Shown here: one piece after another, positions 17,369-25,434 of the stretch | How the letters are laid out: each line of letters starts with the position of its first letter | How positions within the stretch are numbered: position 1 is the first letter of the stretch | DNA from: an uncultured Bacteroidales bacterium | Lineage (GTDB): Bacteria > Bacteroidota > Bacteroidia > Bacteroidales > F082 | Length of the DNA: 64,000 bases | Direction of reading: 5' to 3' | NCBI GenBank assembly: GCA_900317155.1 | Contig: ONFO01000005.1 | Span: 56,358-120,357, forward strand | Program-made: the position numbers and the translations under genes | Notes under the pieces: generated by a model | What the model was told of the DNA's origin: nothing | Databases searched by the model: none | The model's input: only the letters and a program-made list of their open reading frames with translations

Positions 17369-19369
17369 TCATTCAACAGAAACATATGTAAAGCCCAAAT
17401 CATTATCGTCTGACATTTGTACCGACCCAGCACTTTCTGTCTTTCCAGGCATCAGATTAAATTCGTGAAGCTCACGTTCCCTTTTTACATACGGGGGAAT
17501 ATCCCCATATATATGAACACCAATTGTCACTTTTTCTATCTTTATCTTTTGGGGGCAAACATTTTTAACCATGACAATTTTACCACCAAAACCAGATTCC
17601 GACCAATATTTTACACACGAACTGTTGTGTATATGACCGGAATTCGTGCTGTTTCTTCCTTTTTGAGTGGAGGTACTTGTTGTCCTTTGTTCTGATTGGG
17701 CGGTGCTATAAACACTTTGTCCGGGTCGGATGCCAAGAATCGGAATGAGAATAAGCAGGGCAAACACAGCAGCCTTTACCCAATTGTTTTGCCAGATCTT
17801 TCCTAGTTTCAATTTGTCACATATTCCCGCACAACCATCGTCAATCTTTTGTGCAATGGCTGGCGCAAATTTGGTCAAGGCCAAGAAGGCTGCCGACAAT
17901 CCGATGATAATCCAACCAGGAATAATCCCCAAGGTCCTCAAAACTACAATGCCCACTAACAAAGCGATGAAACCATGTTTGAGCATGGGTTTTGAAGTTA
18001 TCGGCTGTAATTTTTGCTTGATATTGTCCACCAATTGTTCTGCTTTTTCAGGATTCACCTTTTTTAAAATGAGATAGATAACCGCAGGTATCAAAAGGAG
18101 AAGTCCAATATAGATGTCGAAGAAAATAATCGAATAAATACCCAAAAGAGAGATAAGCCATGGCGTAAAAGACTTTTTCTCTGTGGTATCATATCCTTTT
18201 TCTTCCACCACCGTCTTGATCTTCTCGAAAGATTGCTCGCCTACAGTCTTGCCTTTCTCCATCAATTCTTTCGACTTGTCGATCAATTTGTCTTTGGATT
18301 CTTTTGCTATTTCAGACATCTCTTTTGCTTTTTCCTTGGCATTGTCTGTAACTTTCAAAGCCGAAGCCTTAATCTTAGGCATCAACTTCTTAATCCACCT
18401 GACCAACAGCAACAGCAGAACGATTCCAACAACGCCTATCGCAGCCCAAATCAGATACTTTATGATTTGGCTTTTCTTATAAGCAGTTTGCCTTTCAGCT
18501 TCTTCTTTTTTGGCGATGGCTAATTGCTCTTGTTCTGTGTATTCAGAGACCTTTGTGAAATCAATTCTTTGGTCGAAATCATAAAAACTGTACAAACCTT
18601 GCTGATCTTTGTCCACATACACAGTATTTGGTATCAATGCCAATCGGATTGTGTTTGATTCAATGACATTGTGCAATTCAAACGGAAATTGATTCGTTGC
18701 ATCTATCTCTATATTCCCTTGCTCTTCAAATCCTTTTGCATAGCTGATGGAAGTTGAGTCGATATTGATGATGGCAATGTCGCCATATAGGTTTTGCTTC
18801 CATTGTCCATGAAGCCAACCATAACCGTTTGAAGCCAACTCTTGGGAAAGCTGTTGCTCTTTCTCTTCGAAATCCGCTAACAATTGATTTTCTGAAATCA
18901 AGTCGGAAGTTTTATCCAAAACGACTTTTGTCCCGTCTTCAAGGTAATAATATACTTGTTTATTGCTTGAATCCAGATACAAATGGGTTTTTATTTTGTC
19001 GAAAGGATAAACGTCCGTTTCATAGTCAAAAGCCAAAGAAAGCATTTCTTGTCCTTGAATGGAATCGAAGTGATAGCCATATTCAAAGGGCACCTTCCTT
19101 CGATTTACAAAAAAATCCTCAAGGTCGTTAATGCTTTCAGGTTTGGGGTAATCCCACGACCAATCCTCTTCTTCCTCTTTGCTAAACACCAATCCGTTTT
19201 TCAAGAAACGAAGGCTGTCTTGGGAAACATTCAATATGTCGCCGTATTTAGCGTTTTCCCATCTTCCAATAATCCATTTTTGGCTTTCAATCGTTGCGTC
19301 TTGACCTAAACAAATGTTTGTGATTATGACGGTGAGTCCCAATAGGATTGCAAATGAGTATTTGTTCAT
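17369..19369 (-). CDS. multi-pass envelope protein with two lipocalin-like repeats
   Basis: A 666-residue protein with a signal peptide (MNKYSFAILLGLTVIITNICLG). Its exported N-terminal half holds two related units starting WIIGRWENAKYGDILNVSQDSL (about residue 32) and WLHGQWKQNLYGDIAIINIDS (about 186), each W-x-x-G-x-W followed by beta strands. A coiled stretch leads to a membrane helix at about 308-325, then a lysine/glutamate-rich cytoplasmic helix, several further membrane helices (about 405-550), and a soluble C-terminal domain with two cysteines. No known family fits the whole. Genes on both sides share the G-x-W/G-T-Y motif, so it likely belongs to one envelope system with them. Confidence 0.6.
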   Translation of the reverse strand: MNKYSFAILLGLTVIITNICLGQDATIESQKWIIGRWENAKYGDILNVSQDSLRFLKNGLVFSKEEEEDWSWDYPKPESINDLEDFFVNRRKVPFEYGYHFDSIQGQEMLSLAFDYETDVYPFDKIKTHLYLDSSNKQVYYYLEDGTKVVLDKTSDLISENQLLADFEEKEQQLSQELASNGYGWLHGQWKQNLYGDIAIINIDSTSISYAKGFEEQGNIEIDATNQFPFELHNVIESNTIRLALIPNTVYVDKDQQGLYSFYDFDQRIDFTKVSEYTEQEQLAIAKKEEAERQTAYKKSQIIKYLIWAAIGVVGIVLLLLLVRWIKKLMPKIKASALKVTDNAKEKAKEMSEIAKESKDKLIDKSKELMEKGKTVGEQSFEKIKTVVEEKGYDTTEKKSFTPWLISLLGIYSIIFFDIYIGLLLLIPAVIYLILKKVNPEKAEQLVDNIKQKLQPITSKPMLKHGFIALLVGIVVLRTLGIIPGWIIIGLSAAFLALTKFAPAIAQKIDDGCAGICDKLKLGKIWQNNWVKAAVFALLILIPILGIRPGQSVYSTAQSEQRTTSTSTQKGRNSTNSGHIHNSSCVKYWSESGFGGKIVMVKNVCPQKIKIEKVTIGVHIYGDIPPYVKRERELHEFNLMPGKTESAGSVQMSDDNDLGFTYVSVE

Positions 19370-19385
19370 GGTGTGTTTTTGTTAA

Positions 19386-19787
19386 TTATTTCTTGAATGT
19401 ATATGGAATTCCGTTTCTACCATCAATAAACTCACCATATCTATGATAAAACTTCTTGTGCTTGAAATCGATAATAGTGCGCTCATTACCCAAATAATAG
19501 GTTTGAACATAACCCTTATCAAAATCCCATGTCCAAGAAATGGATTGTTTATCTGTAAACTGTGTTCTTCCTTGCGAGTCCCTATAACACAAATTGCTGC
19601 TATGGTCTTCTCCATATTTTCTCCATTCGTTGTCGCTATCGGGTTTGAGCGTAATACTAACGGTGTTTCCATGGGCATCTTCCCCTTCGTACGTTCCGTA
19701 TAGCGAAGAGACGTCACTTCCACCACCACAAGAAGTCATCATGTTCAAACCAAGCAGGAGCATCGCTGCATACATAAATCTTTTCAT
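19386..19787 (-). CDS. small lipocalin-like lipoprotein
   Basis: A 133-residue lipoprotein: MKRFMYAAMLLLGLNMMTSC gives a signal peptide and lipobox. The mature part begins GGGSDVSSLYGTYEGEDAHGN and is mostly beta, ending EFIDGRNGIPYTFKK. The ending RNGIP is shared with the lipoprotein at 20352-20684, so the two are probably diverged paralogues. The ATG at 19787 was preferred to one eight codons upstream because it gives a normal signal peptide. It lies 16 bp before the 666-residue protein gene. Function unknown. Confidence 0.65.
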   Translation of the reverse strand: MKRFMYAAMLLLGLNMMTSCGGGSDVSSLYGTYEGEDAHGNTVSITLKPDSDNEWRKYGEDHSSNLCYRDSQGRTQFTDKQSISWTWDFDKGYVQTYYLGNERTIIDFKHKKFYHRYGEFIDGRNGIPYTFKK

Positions 19788-19828
19788 TTTGTAATTCTTT
19801 TGATATGACATTTGTTTATATTTATTGC

Positions 19829-20245
19829 TTATTTGGTTTTCTCTAACTTAAACAATCCAGTTTTATGTCCGTCATTTCCCATGATAGACAAATTTCCTTT
19901 CTTGTCGATTAGGAACACTTCGCCTTTATGAGCACCGATAACAGCACAATCGCCCCCGTCTTCCCAAGAGGTTTCGTACTCATAATCTTCAGAGGATCTA
20001 ACTGTAGCAGAGCCGTCTTTTCTAAGTACAAACTTCCATGGACTTTGTTCGTAGGTACCAACCCATTGTCTGGAAACACTTTGGCTCGAGGAACCGCTAT
20101 TATCACCTGAAGAACCGCATCCGATGCAAGACCTAAACGACACAAAAAACCATGCGACAACAACCCCAACATAGATTAATATTTTAATGAAAGAAGGGCC
20201 ACCTTTTTGTTCATTGTTTGTTTCGTTGTTCTCTGAATTTACCAT
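19829..20245 (-). CDS. small membrane-anchored lipocalin-like protein
   Basis: A 138-residue protein with a polar start, one membrane helix at about 19-40 (FIKILIYVGVVVAWFFVSFRSC), a serine/glycine linker, and an outer beta-rich domain starting RQWVGTYEQSPWKFVLRKDGS. The V-G-T-Y start matches the neighbours in this operon. The cysteines at the end of the helix (SCIGCGSSG) do not form a normal lipobox position. It lies between two lipoprotein genes on the same strand. Function unknown. Confidence 0.6.
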   Translation of the reverse strand: MVNSENNETNNEQKGGPSFIKILIYVGVVVAWFFVSFRSCIGCGSSGDNSGSSSQSVSRQWVGTYEQSPWKFVLRKDGSATVRSSEDYEYETSWEDGGDCAVIGAHKGEVFLIDKKGNLSIMGNDGHKTGLFKLEKTK

Positions 20246-20351
20246 ATTACTTTGTATGTTATGTTTTCAATACCATTCTACTAGTTAACTCTTATTTGAC
20301 GATGTTGCTCGTTTGGCCTATTAGTTTTTGGTTCTAATATGATTATTGGTT

Positions 20352-20684
20352 TTAACGCCTTTTGCAGGGAATGCCGTTTCTATATGCGTCAAAATCGTCA
20401 TTAGAACTATAAACCATCTTATTCTTGACATCAATAAGGGCTATTCCTTTAATATATAATTGCGGCCTGTCAGAAACATACTTATAGTAGCTGTATGATT
20501 CATTTGTCTGTTCGCCATCCTCGCCACGCCAAATGCAAGGTCCCATCTCTTTGTTAGAATTGATGATTATTGTTTGAGTGTAACCGTTTTCGGCCACCCA
20601 TGTGTAAGTCCCTTTGATGTTAGTACATGAGACAAAACAACAAAGGCTAATGAATAAAATCGTGATTTTTACCAATTTCTTCAT
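20352..20684 (-). CDS. small lipocalin-like lipoprotein (first gene of operon)
   Basis: A 110-residue lipoprotein: MKKLVKITILFISLCCFVSC, then TNIKGTYTWVAENGYTQ, a G-T-Y strand, and the end DDFDAYRNGIPCKRR. The RNGIP ending is shared with the lipoprotein at 19386-19787. It is the first gene behind a well-formed promoter at 20780-20810, and four more genes on the same strand follow. Function unknown. Confidence 0.65.
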   Translation of the reverse strand: MKKLVKITILFISLCCFVSCTNIKGTYTWVAENGYTQTIIINSNKEMGPCIWRGEDGEQTNESYSYYKYVSDRPQLYIKGIALIDVKNKMVYSSNDDFDAYRNGIPCKRR

Positions 20685-20779
20685 AATTACTTATTTTAAA
20701 AGCGTACATATTGATTTGATTACATTCTTAATTACATATAGCATGGTTTTTTCTTTTGCCAGTGACAAATTTCATTCTG

Positions 20780-20810
20780 CAAAACTACAACAATTTTCCA
20801 TACAATCAAA
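20780..20810 (-). promoter_or_regulatory. promoter of the envelope operon
   Basis: The minus strand has TTTG (20810-20807), a 19-bp spacer and TAGTTTTG (20787-20780), a consensus pair. The first start codon (20684) is about 95 bp downstream, leaving a long leader. Confidence 0.7.
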
Positions 20811-20835
20811 TTAATTATTTGATAATCAATATTTT

Positions 20836-20905
20836 AATTATCCAAATTGGATACAAATATTATATCCAAAATGGATAATTCTTGTTAGAAATGGATGAAG
20901 TGGAT
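20836..20905. promoter_or_regulatory. paired dyads and half-sites upstream of the envelope operon
   Basis: Two 18-bp arms (20836-20853 and 20863-20880) form an imperfect inverted repeat around a 9-nt loop. Each arm holds its own dyad ATCCA-N3-TGGAT (20840-20852 and 20864-20876, centres 24 bp apart). Two further TGGAT half-sites lie at 20888-20905. All are upstream of the -33 box, a position typical of activator sites. Confidence 0.55.
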
Positions 20906-21034
20906 AGATTTTAAGAAACAAACGCTTTGCATTGGCTCCGCCGAAATCCTCGATTCAGCGTAGCTAATCTTCGATTTCAACGTAGTTAAATCTTATAAAA
21001 ATCCACCAAAATCCTTTTTCGGGTCATCCTTTTT

Positions 21035-21217
21035 ATGGCTGGTATGAAGTGTCCATTGAAAATTGCGCTCAGGGAACATTTTGGTCATTTGAAAATTGCG
21101 CTCAGGGAACATTTTGGTCATTCAAAAATTGCGCTCAGGGAACATTTTTTTGATTTTTCTTGCATAATTCAAAGATTTACAGTTTTTTTGCAGAAATTTA
21201 AAAAATCAGAAATATGA
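21035..21217 (+). other. possible leader ORF built of 11-residue repeats
   Basis: A 60-codon frame from an ATG at 21035 encodes KIALREHFGH three times because the underlying 33-bp DNA repeats are a multiple of three. Its TGA (21215-21217) overlaps the ATG of the following ATPase pseudogene (21214) as ATGA, as in coupled genes. The rest of the frame is AT-rich and not protein-like. It may be a leader peptide or just a by-product of the repeats. Confidence 0.3.
21058..21156 (+). repeat. three 33-bp direct repeats
   Basis: Units start at 21058, 21091 and 21124, with a conserved core AAATTGCGCTCAGGGAACAT. Each core is bounded by AAAAT and ATTTT. The last unit diverges after the core. Period 33 bp puts the cores on the same DNA face, iteron-like. 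They lie just before the ATPase pseudogene. Confidence 0.85.
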
Positions 21218-21562
21218 TTGAGCATATTTTCAAGCGCAAGGCATATCAAAAAATGTTGCAATGGAAACAAGAATCACATGGAGAAACGGCTCTCCTAATT
21301 GAGGGCGCGAGACGTGTAGGCAAGTCAACTCTTGTACGCCAATTTGCAAAAAATGAGTATGATTGATTTCCTGTTGTCAGACAAGACGAAAATATGTCCT
21401 ATCGAAGTGAAGGCAGAAGGCTACAGCACACATCGCTCGCTTGACGAATTTTGCACGAAGTTCTCGTCACGAGTGGGCAACCGCTACCTTGTTAATACCA
21501 AAGACCTTCGCAAAGATGGCAACACTATATTAGTGCCGATATATATGGCGGGTGCGCTATGA
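21214..21562 (+). pseudogene. AAA ATPase (DUF4143 family), internal deletion remnant
   Basis: The first 50 codons from ATG 21214 encode the start of a Bacteroidales-type ATPase: MIEHIFKRKAYQKMLQWKQ followed by the Walker A motif EGARRVGKSTLVRQFAKNEYD, then a stop at 21364-21366. The next frame, from about 21360 to 21562, encodes the far C-terminal end of the same family: IDFLLSDKTKICPIEVKAEGY, LDEFCTKFSSRVGNRYLVNTKDLRKDG, VPIYMAG. Intact members are around 400-450 residues, so roughly 300 residues between the two parts are gone. The join falls near GATTGATTTC, and the family has similar Ile-Asp-Phe codons on both sides, so deletion between short repeats is plausible. The gene is dead. Confidence 0.8.
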
Positions 21563-21627
21563 GTCGAATGACACATTCATGTCTAAAATGACAAGAATGC
21601 CACTTAAAATCGTTTCAAAAAAAACCG

Positions 21628-21635
21628 TATTTTTG
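21628..21635 (+). promoter_or_regulatory. -7 box of the fatty-acid operon
   Basis: TATTTTTG is a perfect -7 match 23 bp before the ATG at 21659. It lies just before a TTG codon at 21644 that would extend the frame by five codons. Confidence 0.65.
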
Positions 21636-21658
21636 CAGACTTTTTGAAAAACATTTGC

Positions 21659-23296
21659 ATGCAGAAAACCACTGAACTTGACAGCCTAACTTTCGCCGCA
21701 ATGCTGCGCCAAGGTGCGGTGCAACTGGGCAGGGACAAAAAGGTCATCAACGACCTCAACGTCTTCCCTATCCCCGACGGCGACACGGGCGACAACATGC
21801 TGATGACCCTCAAGGCGGGGTGTACTGCCTTGAACGACCAACTCGGTACCCTTTCCGAAATAGCCTCAGCCGCTTCATCAGGGATGTTACTCGGCGCAAG
21901 AGGCAACTCCGGCGTCATCCTTTCGCGTATCTTTGCAGGCTTGGCCAAAGGTCTTCAAGGTGTGATAGAAGCAGACACGAAAGCCTTCGCCAAAGCCATG
22001 CAATCCGCTGTGGAAGAGGCTTATAAATCTGTTCCCGTTCCCGTTGAAGGTACTATCATCACCGTGCTGCGCGAAGGCGTGGCCAATGCTGATGCAAGTT
22101 CGGACTTGAACCATTATTTTGAGACTTTATTGGAGGCCATGCAAGTTTCCCTTGACCATACGCCCGAACTGCTTCAAGTGTTGAAAGATGCAGGTGTGGT
22201 CGATAGCGGCGGCGCTGGACTAGTGAGCATCTTCCGAGGCATGAACGATGCTTTAAACGGCATCATTTCGGATGAGGAAATCGCCCCCTCTCAAGCCTCG
22301 GCCCCCACAGTGGAGCTCGACAAATTCACCGAAGACAGCACCTTGGAGTTTGGCTACTGCACCGAGTTCCTGCTCCGACTGATGCGCTCCAAAGTCGACT
22401 TGGACACCTTTGATGAAAACGTAATCTTCGATTATCTAAATAAAGTGGGCGAGTCGGTGGTGGCTTTCCGCGAAGGCTCGATTGTTAAGGTGCATGTCCA
22501 TACCTTCACGCCAGGAGTGATTCTCAACGAGATGCAGAAATACGGTGAGTTCCTGACCATCAAGATTGAGAACATGGCACTGCAACATCACCAATCGACC
22601 AACCAAAACAACGCCTCGTTCAAGCTGCCTCCCAAGCCTTACGGCATCGTGACGGTAGCCTCGGGCGAAGGTCTTATCAACGCCTTCCGCGAGTTTGGCA
22701 CCGATGAGGTGATTGCGGGCGGTCAGACAATGAACCCCTCAACGCAAGATTTCCTCGATGCTTTTGCCCGCATCAACGCGCAACACATCCTCGTGTTCCC
22801 CAACAACAAGAACATCAAGATGGCCGCCGACCAGGCTGCCGAACTCTATAAAGACGCCGACATCCATGTGCTTCCGTCGACCACCATCGGTGAAGGCTAC
22901 TATGGCATCGGCTCCATCGACCGCGACAATCCTAACGTTGAGGAGGTCATCGCGAGCGTCACGGAAACAATGCAATCTGTGGTGACAGGTATGGTCTCCA
23001 CTGCCATCCGCGATGCCGAAGGCGAGCAAGTGAGCGTCCATACGGGTGATTATGTGGGCTACTGCGGCAAGCAAATCCTTTCCGACAGCCGCGACCGCGA
23101 AACGGCAGCCCAAGCCCTCATTGAACGTCTTGGTGCAGCTTCTCGCGACGTGATGCTAATCTTTTATGGCGAGGACGTCCCTACAGAAGAAGCGGAACGC
23201 CTCGTCGCCAACCTGCAAACCCAATACAAGAACCTTGAAATTATGTTGAACAACGGCGCACAGCCGGTTTACGATTATATAATTGTTTGTATATGA
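21659..23296 (+). CDS. fakA: fatty acid kinase ATP-binding subunit FakA-like (DAK2 domain)
   Basis: A 545-residue protein with an N-terminal DhaL/DAK2 nucleotide domain and a C-terminal FakA-type domain. The Mg-ATP signature PDGDTGDN is at residues 39-46, preceded by NDLNVFPI; LLGARGNSGVILSRIFAG and DSGGAGLVSIFRG are further family motifs. The last 90 residues (DYVGYCGKQILSD ... FYGEDVPTEEAERLVANL) are the family's C-terminal fold. FakA phosphorylates a fatty acid held by a DegV/FakB protein to acyl-phosphate. Such a protein is encoded next, and plsX, which uses acyl-phosphate, is two genes further on. ATG 21659 was chosen over an upstream TTG. Length is normal. Confidence 0.88.
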   Translation: MQKTTELDSLTFAAMLRQGAVQLGRDKKVINDLNVFPIPDGDTGDNMLMTLKAGCTALNDQLGTLSEIASAASSGMLLGARGNSGVILSRIFAGLAKGLQGVIEADTKAFAKAMQSAVEEAYKSVPVPVEGTIITVLREGVANADASSDLNHYFETLLEAMQVSLDHTPELLQVLKDAGVVDSGGAGLVSIFRGMNDALNGIISDEEIAPSQASAPTVELDKFTEDSTLEFGYCTEFLLRLMRSKVDLDTFDENVIFDYLNKVGESVVAFREGSIVKVHVHTFTPGVILNEMQKYGEFLTIKIENMALQHHQSTNQNNASFKLPPKPYGIVTVASGEGLINAFREFGTDEVIAGGQTMNPSTQDFLDAFARINAQHILVFPNNKNIKMAADQAAELYKDADIHVLPSTTIGEGYYGIGSIDRDNPNVEEVIASVTETMQSVVTGMVSTAIRDAEGEQVSVHTGDYVGYCGKQILSDSRDRETAAQALIERLGAASRDVMLIFYGEDVPTEEAERLVANLQTQYKNLEIMLNNGAQPVYDYIIVCI

Positions 23297-23319
23297 ATGA
23301 ATTTTCGACAATGACTTGT

Positions 23320-23371
23320 GACAATGACTATGACCGCTCCAACGTAAGTGAAAGCTGTCATAGTCATAGTC
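23320..23371. repeat. 15-bp inverted repeat between fakA and fakB
   Basis: GACAATGACTATGAC (23320-23334) faces GTCATAGTCATAGTC (23357-23371) with one mismatch and a 22-nt loop. A third GTCATAGTC follows at 23376-23384. There is no T-run, so it is not an ordinary terminator. Confidence 0.65.
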
Positions 23372-23401
23372 ACTGGTCATAGTCCAATAAAAAAACACAA
23401 A

Positions 23402-24271
23402 ATGCTGACTTTTTTTAGCGACACCGATTGCGACATCACTCCCAAGGAGTGCACCGCCTATGGCATCAAACTCATTAGCATGCCTTATACCGTGGGTGAT
23501 CAAGTGATTTACCCCTACATCGACTTCGATGAGTTCGATTCCCACAAATTCTACGACATGCTTCGCGCCGGAATCATGCCGACCACCAGTGCCATGAGCG
23601 AAGAGGCTTACATCCAGTATTTTGAGCCTGAATTCGCAGCGGGAAACGACATCCTTTATGCGCATTTCTCTTCGGGCACCTCCAACACCTTTTCCATCAT
23701 GAATCAAGCGGTGGAGAAACTGAAAGCGAAGTATCCCGAAAGAAAGTTCTATACCGTTGACACATTGGGCATCAGTGCCTTGTGTTACAATGTTGTCCTT
23801 GAAGTGGCCGATCTCCTGAAAGCTGGCAAGACTGCCGAGGAAATCGTGGAATGGGCTAAAATAGAGGTGCCGAAGTTCCCTATGTATTTCTTCGCTGATG
23901 ACTTGAAGTTCTTCCGTCGCAGCGGTCGCGTGAGCGGATTGGCGGCTACCATGGGTGGCTTCATCGGCATCCGTCCCATCATCTACCTCAACGACGAGGG
24001 CAAGATGGTGAGCATTGGCAAGGAAACAGGACGCGCTAAGGCCATCGCGCGTTTGGTGAAATACGTTGAGGAACTCGGCGAGGACGTGAAAGCCCACCGC
24101 GTGGTCATCGGCCACAGCGACTGCCCCGACATCGCCGCTGAGGCAGAACGACAGCTTAAAGAGAAGTTCGGTCAAGACCTAAACGTCATCACCACCGTCG
24201 TCAACCCGACCATCGGAAGCCACTGCGGTCCCAACGGTTTGGGCATCTGCTTCCATGCTAAACACAGGTGA
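23402..24271 (+). CDS. fakB: DegV family fatty-acid-binding protein (FakB-like)
   Basis: A 289-residue DegV protein that holds one fatty acid and presents its carboxylate to FakA. Motifs: SDTDCDI at the start, MPTTSAMS at residues 59-66, SSGTSNTFS, RRSGRVSGLAATMGGFIGIRPI, and GSHCGPNGLGICF near the end. The open frame starts 18 codons earlier inside the intergenic inverted repeat, so the ATG at 23402 (MLTFFSDTDCD) was chosen. The adjacency to fakA supports the FakB assignment over other DegV roles. Fatty-acid preference cannot be told from the sequence. Confidence 0.85.
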   Translation: MLTFFSDTDCDITPKECTAYGIKLISMPYTVGDQVIYPYIDFDEFDSHKFYDMLRAGIMPTTSAMSEEAYIQYFEPEFAAGNDILYAHFSSGTSNTFSIMNQAVEKLKAKYPERKFYTVDTLGISALCYNVVLEVADLLKAGKTAEEIVEWAKIEVPKFPMYFFADDLKFFRRSGRVSGLAATMGGFIGIRPIIYLNDEGKMVSIGKETGRAKAIARLVKYVEELGEDVKAHRVVIGHSDCPDIAAEAERQLKEKFGQDLNVITTVVNPTIGSHCGPNGLGICFHAKHR

Positions 24272-24313
24272 TTTTTTGATTTAAAATTCAAAATTTAAAA
24301 TTCAAAGATTCTT

Positions 24314-25432
24314 TTGGTGATAACAATAACTAAAGTAGCGACAAAAAAGCAACAGAAGGAATTCCTTGATTTTCCTTTGAAGCTCTACAAGGGCAACCCT
24401 TACTTCACGCCGCCTTTGTATATGGACGAGAAGAAGATATTCCGTAAGGACTTCGTCTACAACGACATGTGCGAAGCCGTCTATTTCAACGCCTATAAAG
24501 ACGGAGTGATGGCGGGACGCATCTCGGGTATCATCCAACGTGCCGCCAACGAGAAAACAGGCAAGAAACAAGTGCGTTTCACCCGTTTCGATGTCGTTGA
24601 GGATGAAGAAGTGGCAAAAGAACTCTTCAAGACCTTGGAAGAATGGGCGCTTAAAAAAGGCATGAACGAGGTGGTAGGCCCTTTGAGTTTCTCCGACCTC
24701 GAACGCGAAGGCCTTTTAATCGATGGCTTCGACTATCCCGCCACTTTCGAGGAGACTTACAACTATCCTTATTATCAGACCTTTATCGAGAACTATGGTT
24801 ATCAGAAAGATGTCGACTGGACGGGCAGCCGCATCCGCATTCCCAAGGACTATGATGGCGAGGTCGACAAACTGGCTGCTTTCGTGATGAAACGCTACAA
24901 CCTGCATCTCGGCACAGCACGCAACACCAACGAATTCCTCAAGAAATACGCCGACGGCATCTTTGAGTTGCTCGATAAATCCTATGAACTGCTTTACGGC
25001 ACCGTGCCTTTCACCGAGGGCATGAAAAAGATGATGATCGACAACTTCCGTCTGGTCATCGATGTGAAGAACGTGGCCGTCATCCTCGACGAGAACGAGA
25101 GGATGATTTGCTTCGGACTGGCTTTCCCAGCCATCGCCGATGCCGTGCGGCCTTCGGGCGGAAGACTGACACCCACTACCTTAATCAAGTTGCTCAAAGC
25201 CTTGAAAAAGCCCAATGTCATCGACCTCTGCCTCATCGGTGTCGACCCCGAGTGGCTCAACCGCGGCGTGAGCATCATCGTCTCTGCGGGTTTGATGAAT
25301 ATGCTGAAGAATGTGGAATACGCTGAGACCAACATGAACCTGGAAGACAATTACGCCATACAGAATCAATGGAAACGCTTTGACGAACAGAAGATCAAGC
25401 GTCACCGTTGCTATGTAAAAAAACTTCTTTGA
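24314..25432 (+). CDS. GNAT-like acyltransferase (YghO-like), copy A
   Basis: A 372-residue protein of the large GNAT-like family seen in Bacteroidota as N-acetyltransferase or YghO-like. It starts with TTG at 24314; there is no ATG in frame nearby, and this start aligns exactly with that of its paralogue at 27322-28437. Shared blocks are FPLKLYK, NEVVGPLSFSDLEREGLLIDGFD (the other copy has RGPWGFTDMDKEGLLVDGFE), YNYPYY, GYQKDVDWT, NLEDNYAIQ. It sits between fakB and plsX with a 2-bp gap to plsX, so it is part of the lipid operon. A plausible job is transfer of an acyl chain from acyl-ACP to an amine or hydroxyl. Substrate is unknown. Confidence 0.7.
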   Translation: MVITITKVATKKQQKEFLDFPLKLYKGNPYFTPPLYMDEKKIFRKDFVYNDMCEAVYFNAYKDGVMAGRISGIIQRAANEKTGKKQVRFTRFDVVEDEEVAKELFKTLEEWALKKGMNEVVGPLSFSDLEREGLLIDGFDYPATFEETYNYPYYQTFIENYGYQKDVDWTGSRIRIPKDYDGEVDKLAAFVMKRYNLHLGTARNTNEFLKKYADGIFELLDKSYELLYGTVPFTEGMKKMMIDNFRLVIDVKNVAVILDENERMICFGLAFPAIADAVRPSGGRLTPTTLIKLLKALKKPNVIDLCLIGVDPEWLNRGVSIIVSAGLMNMLKNVEYAETNMNLEDNYAIQNQWKRFDEQKIKRHRCYVKKLL

Positions 25433-25434
25433 CT

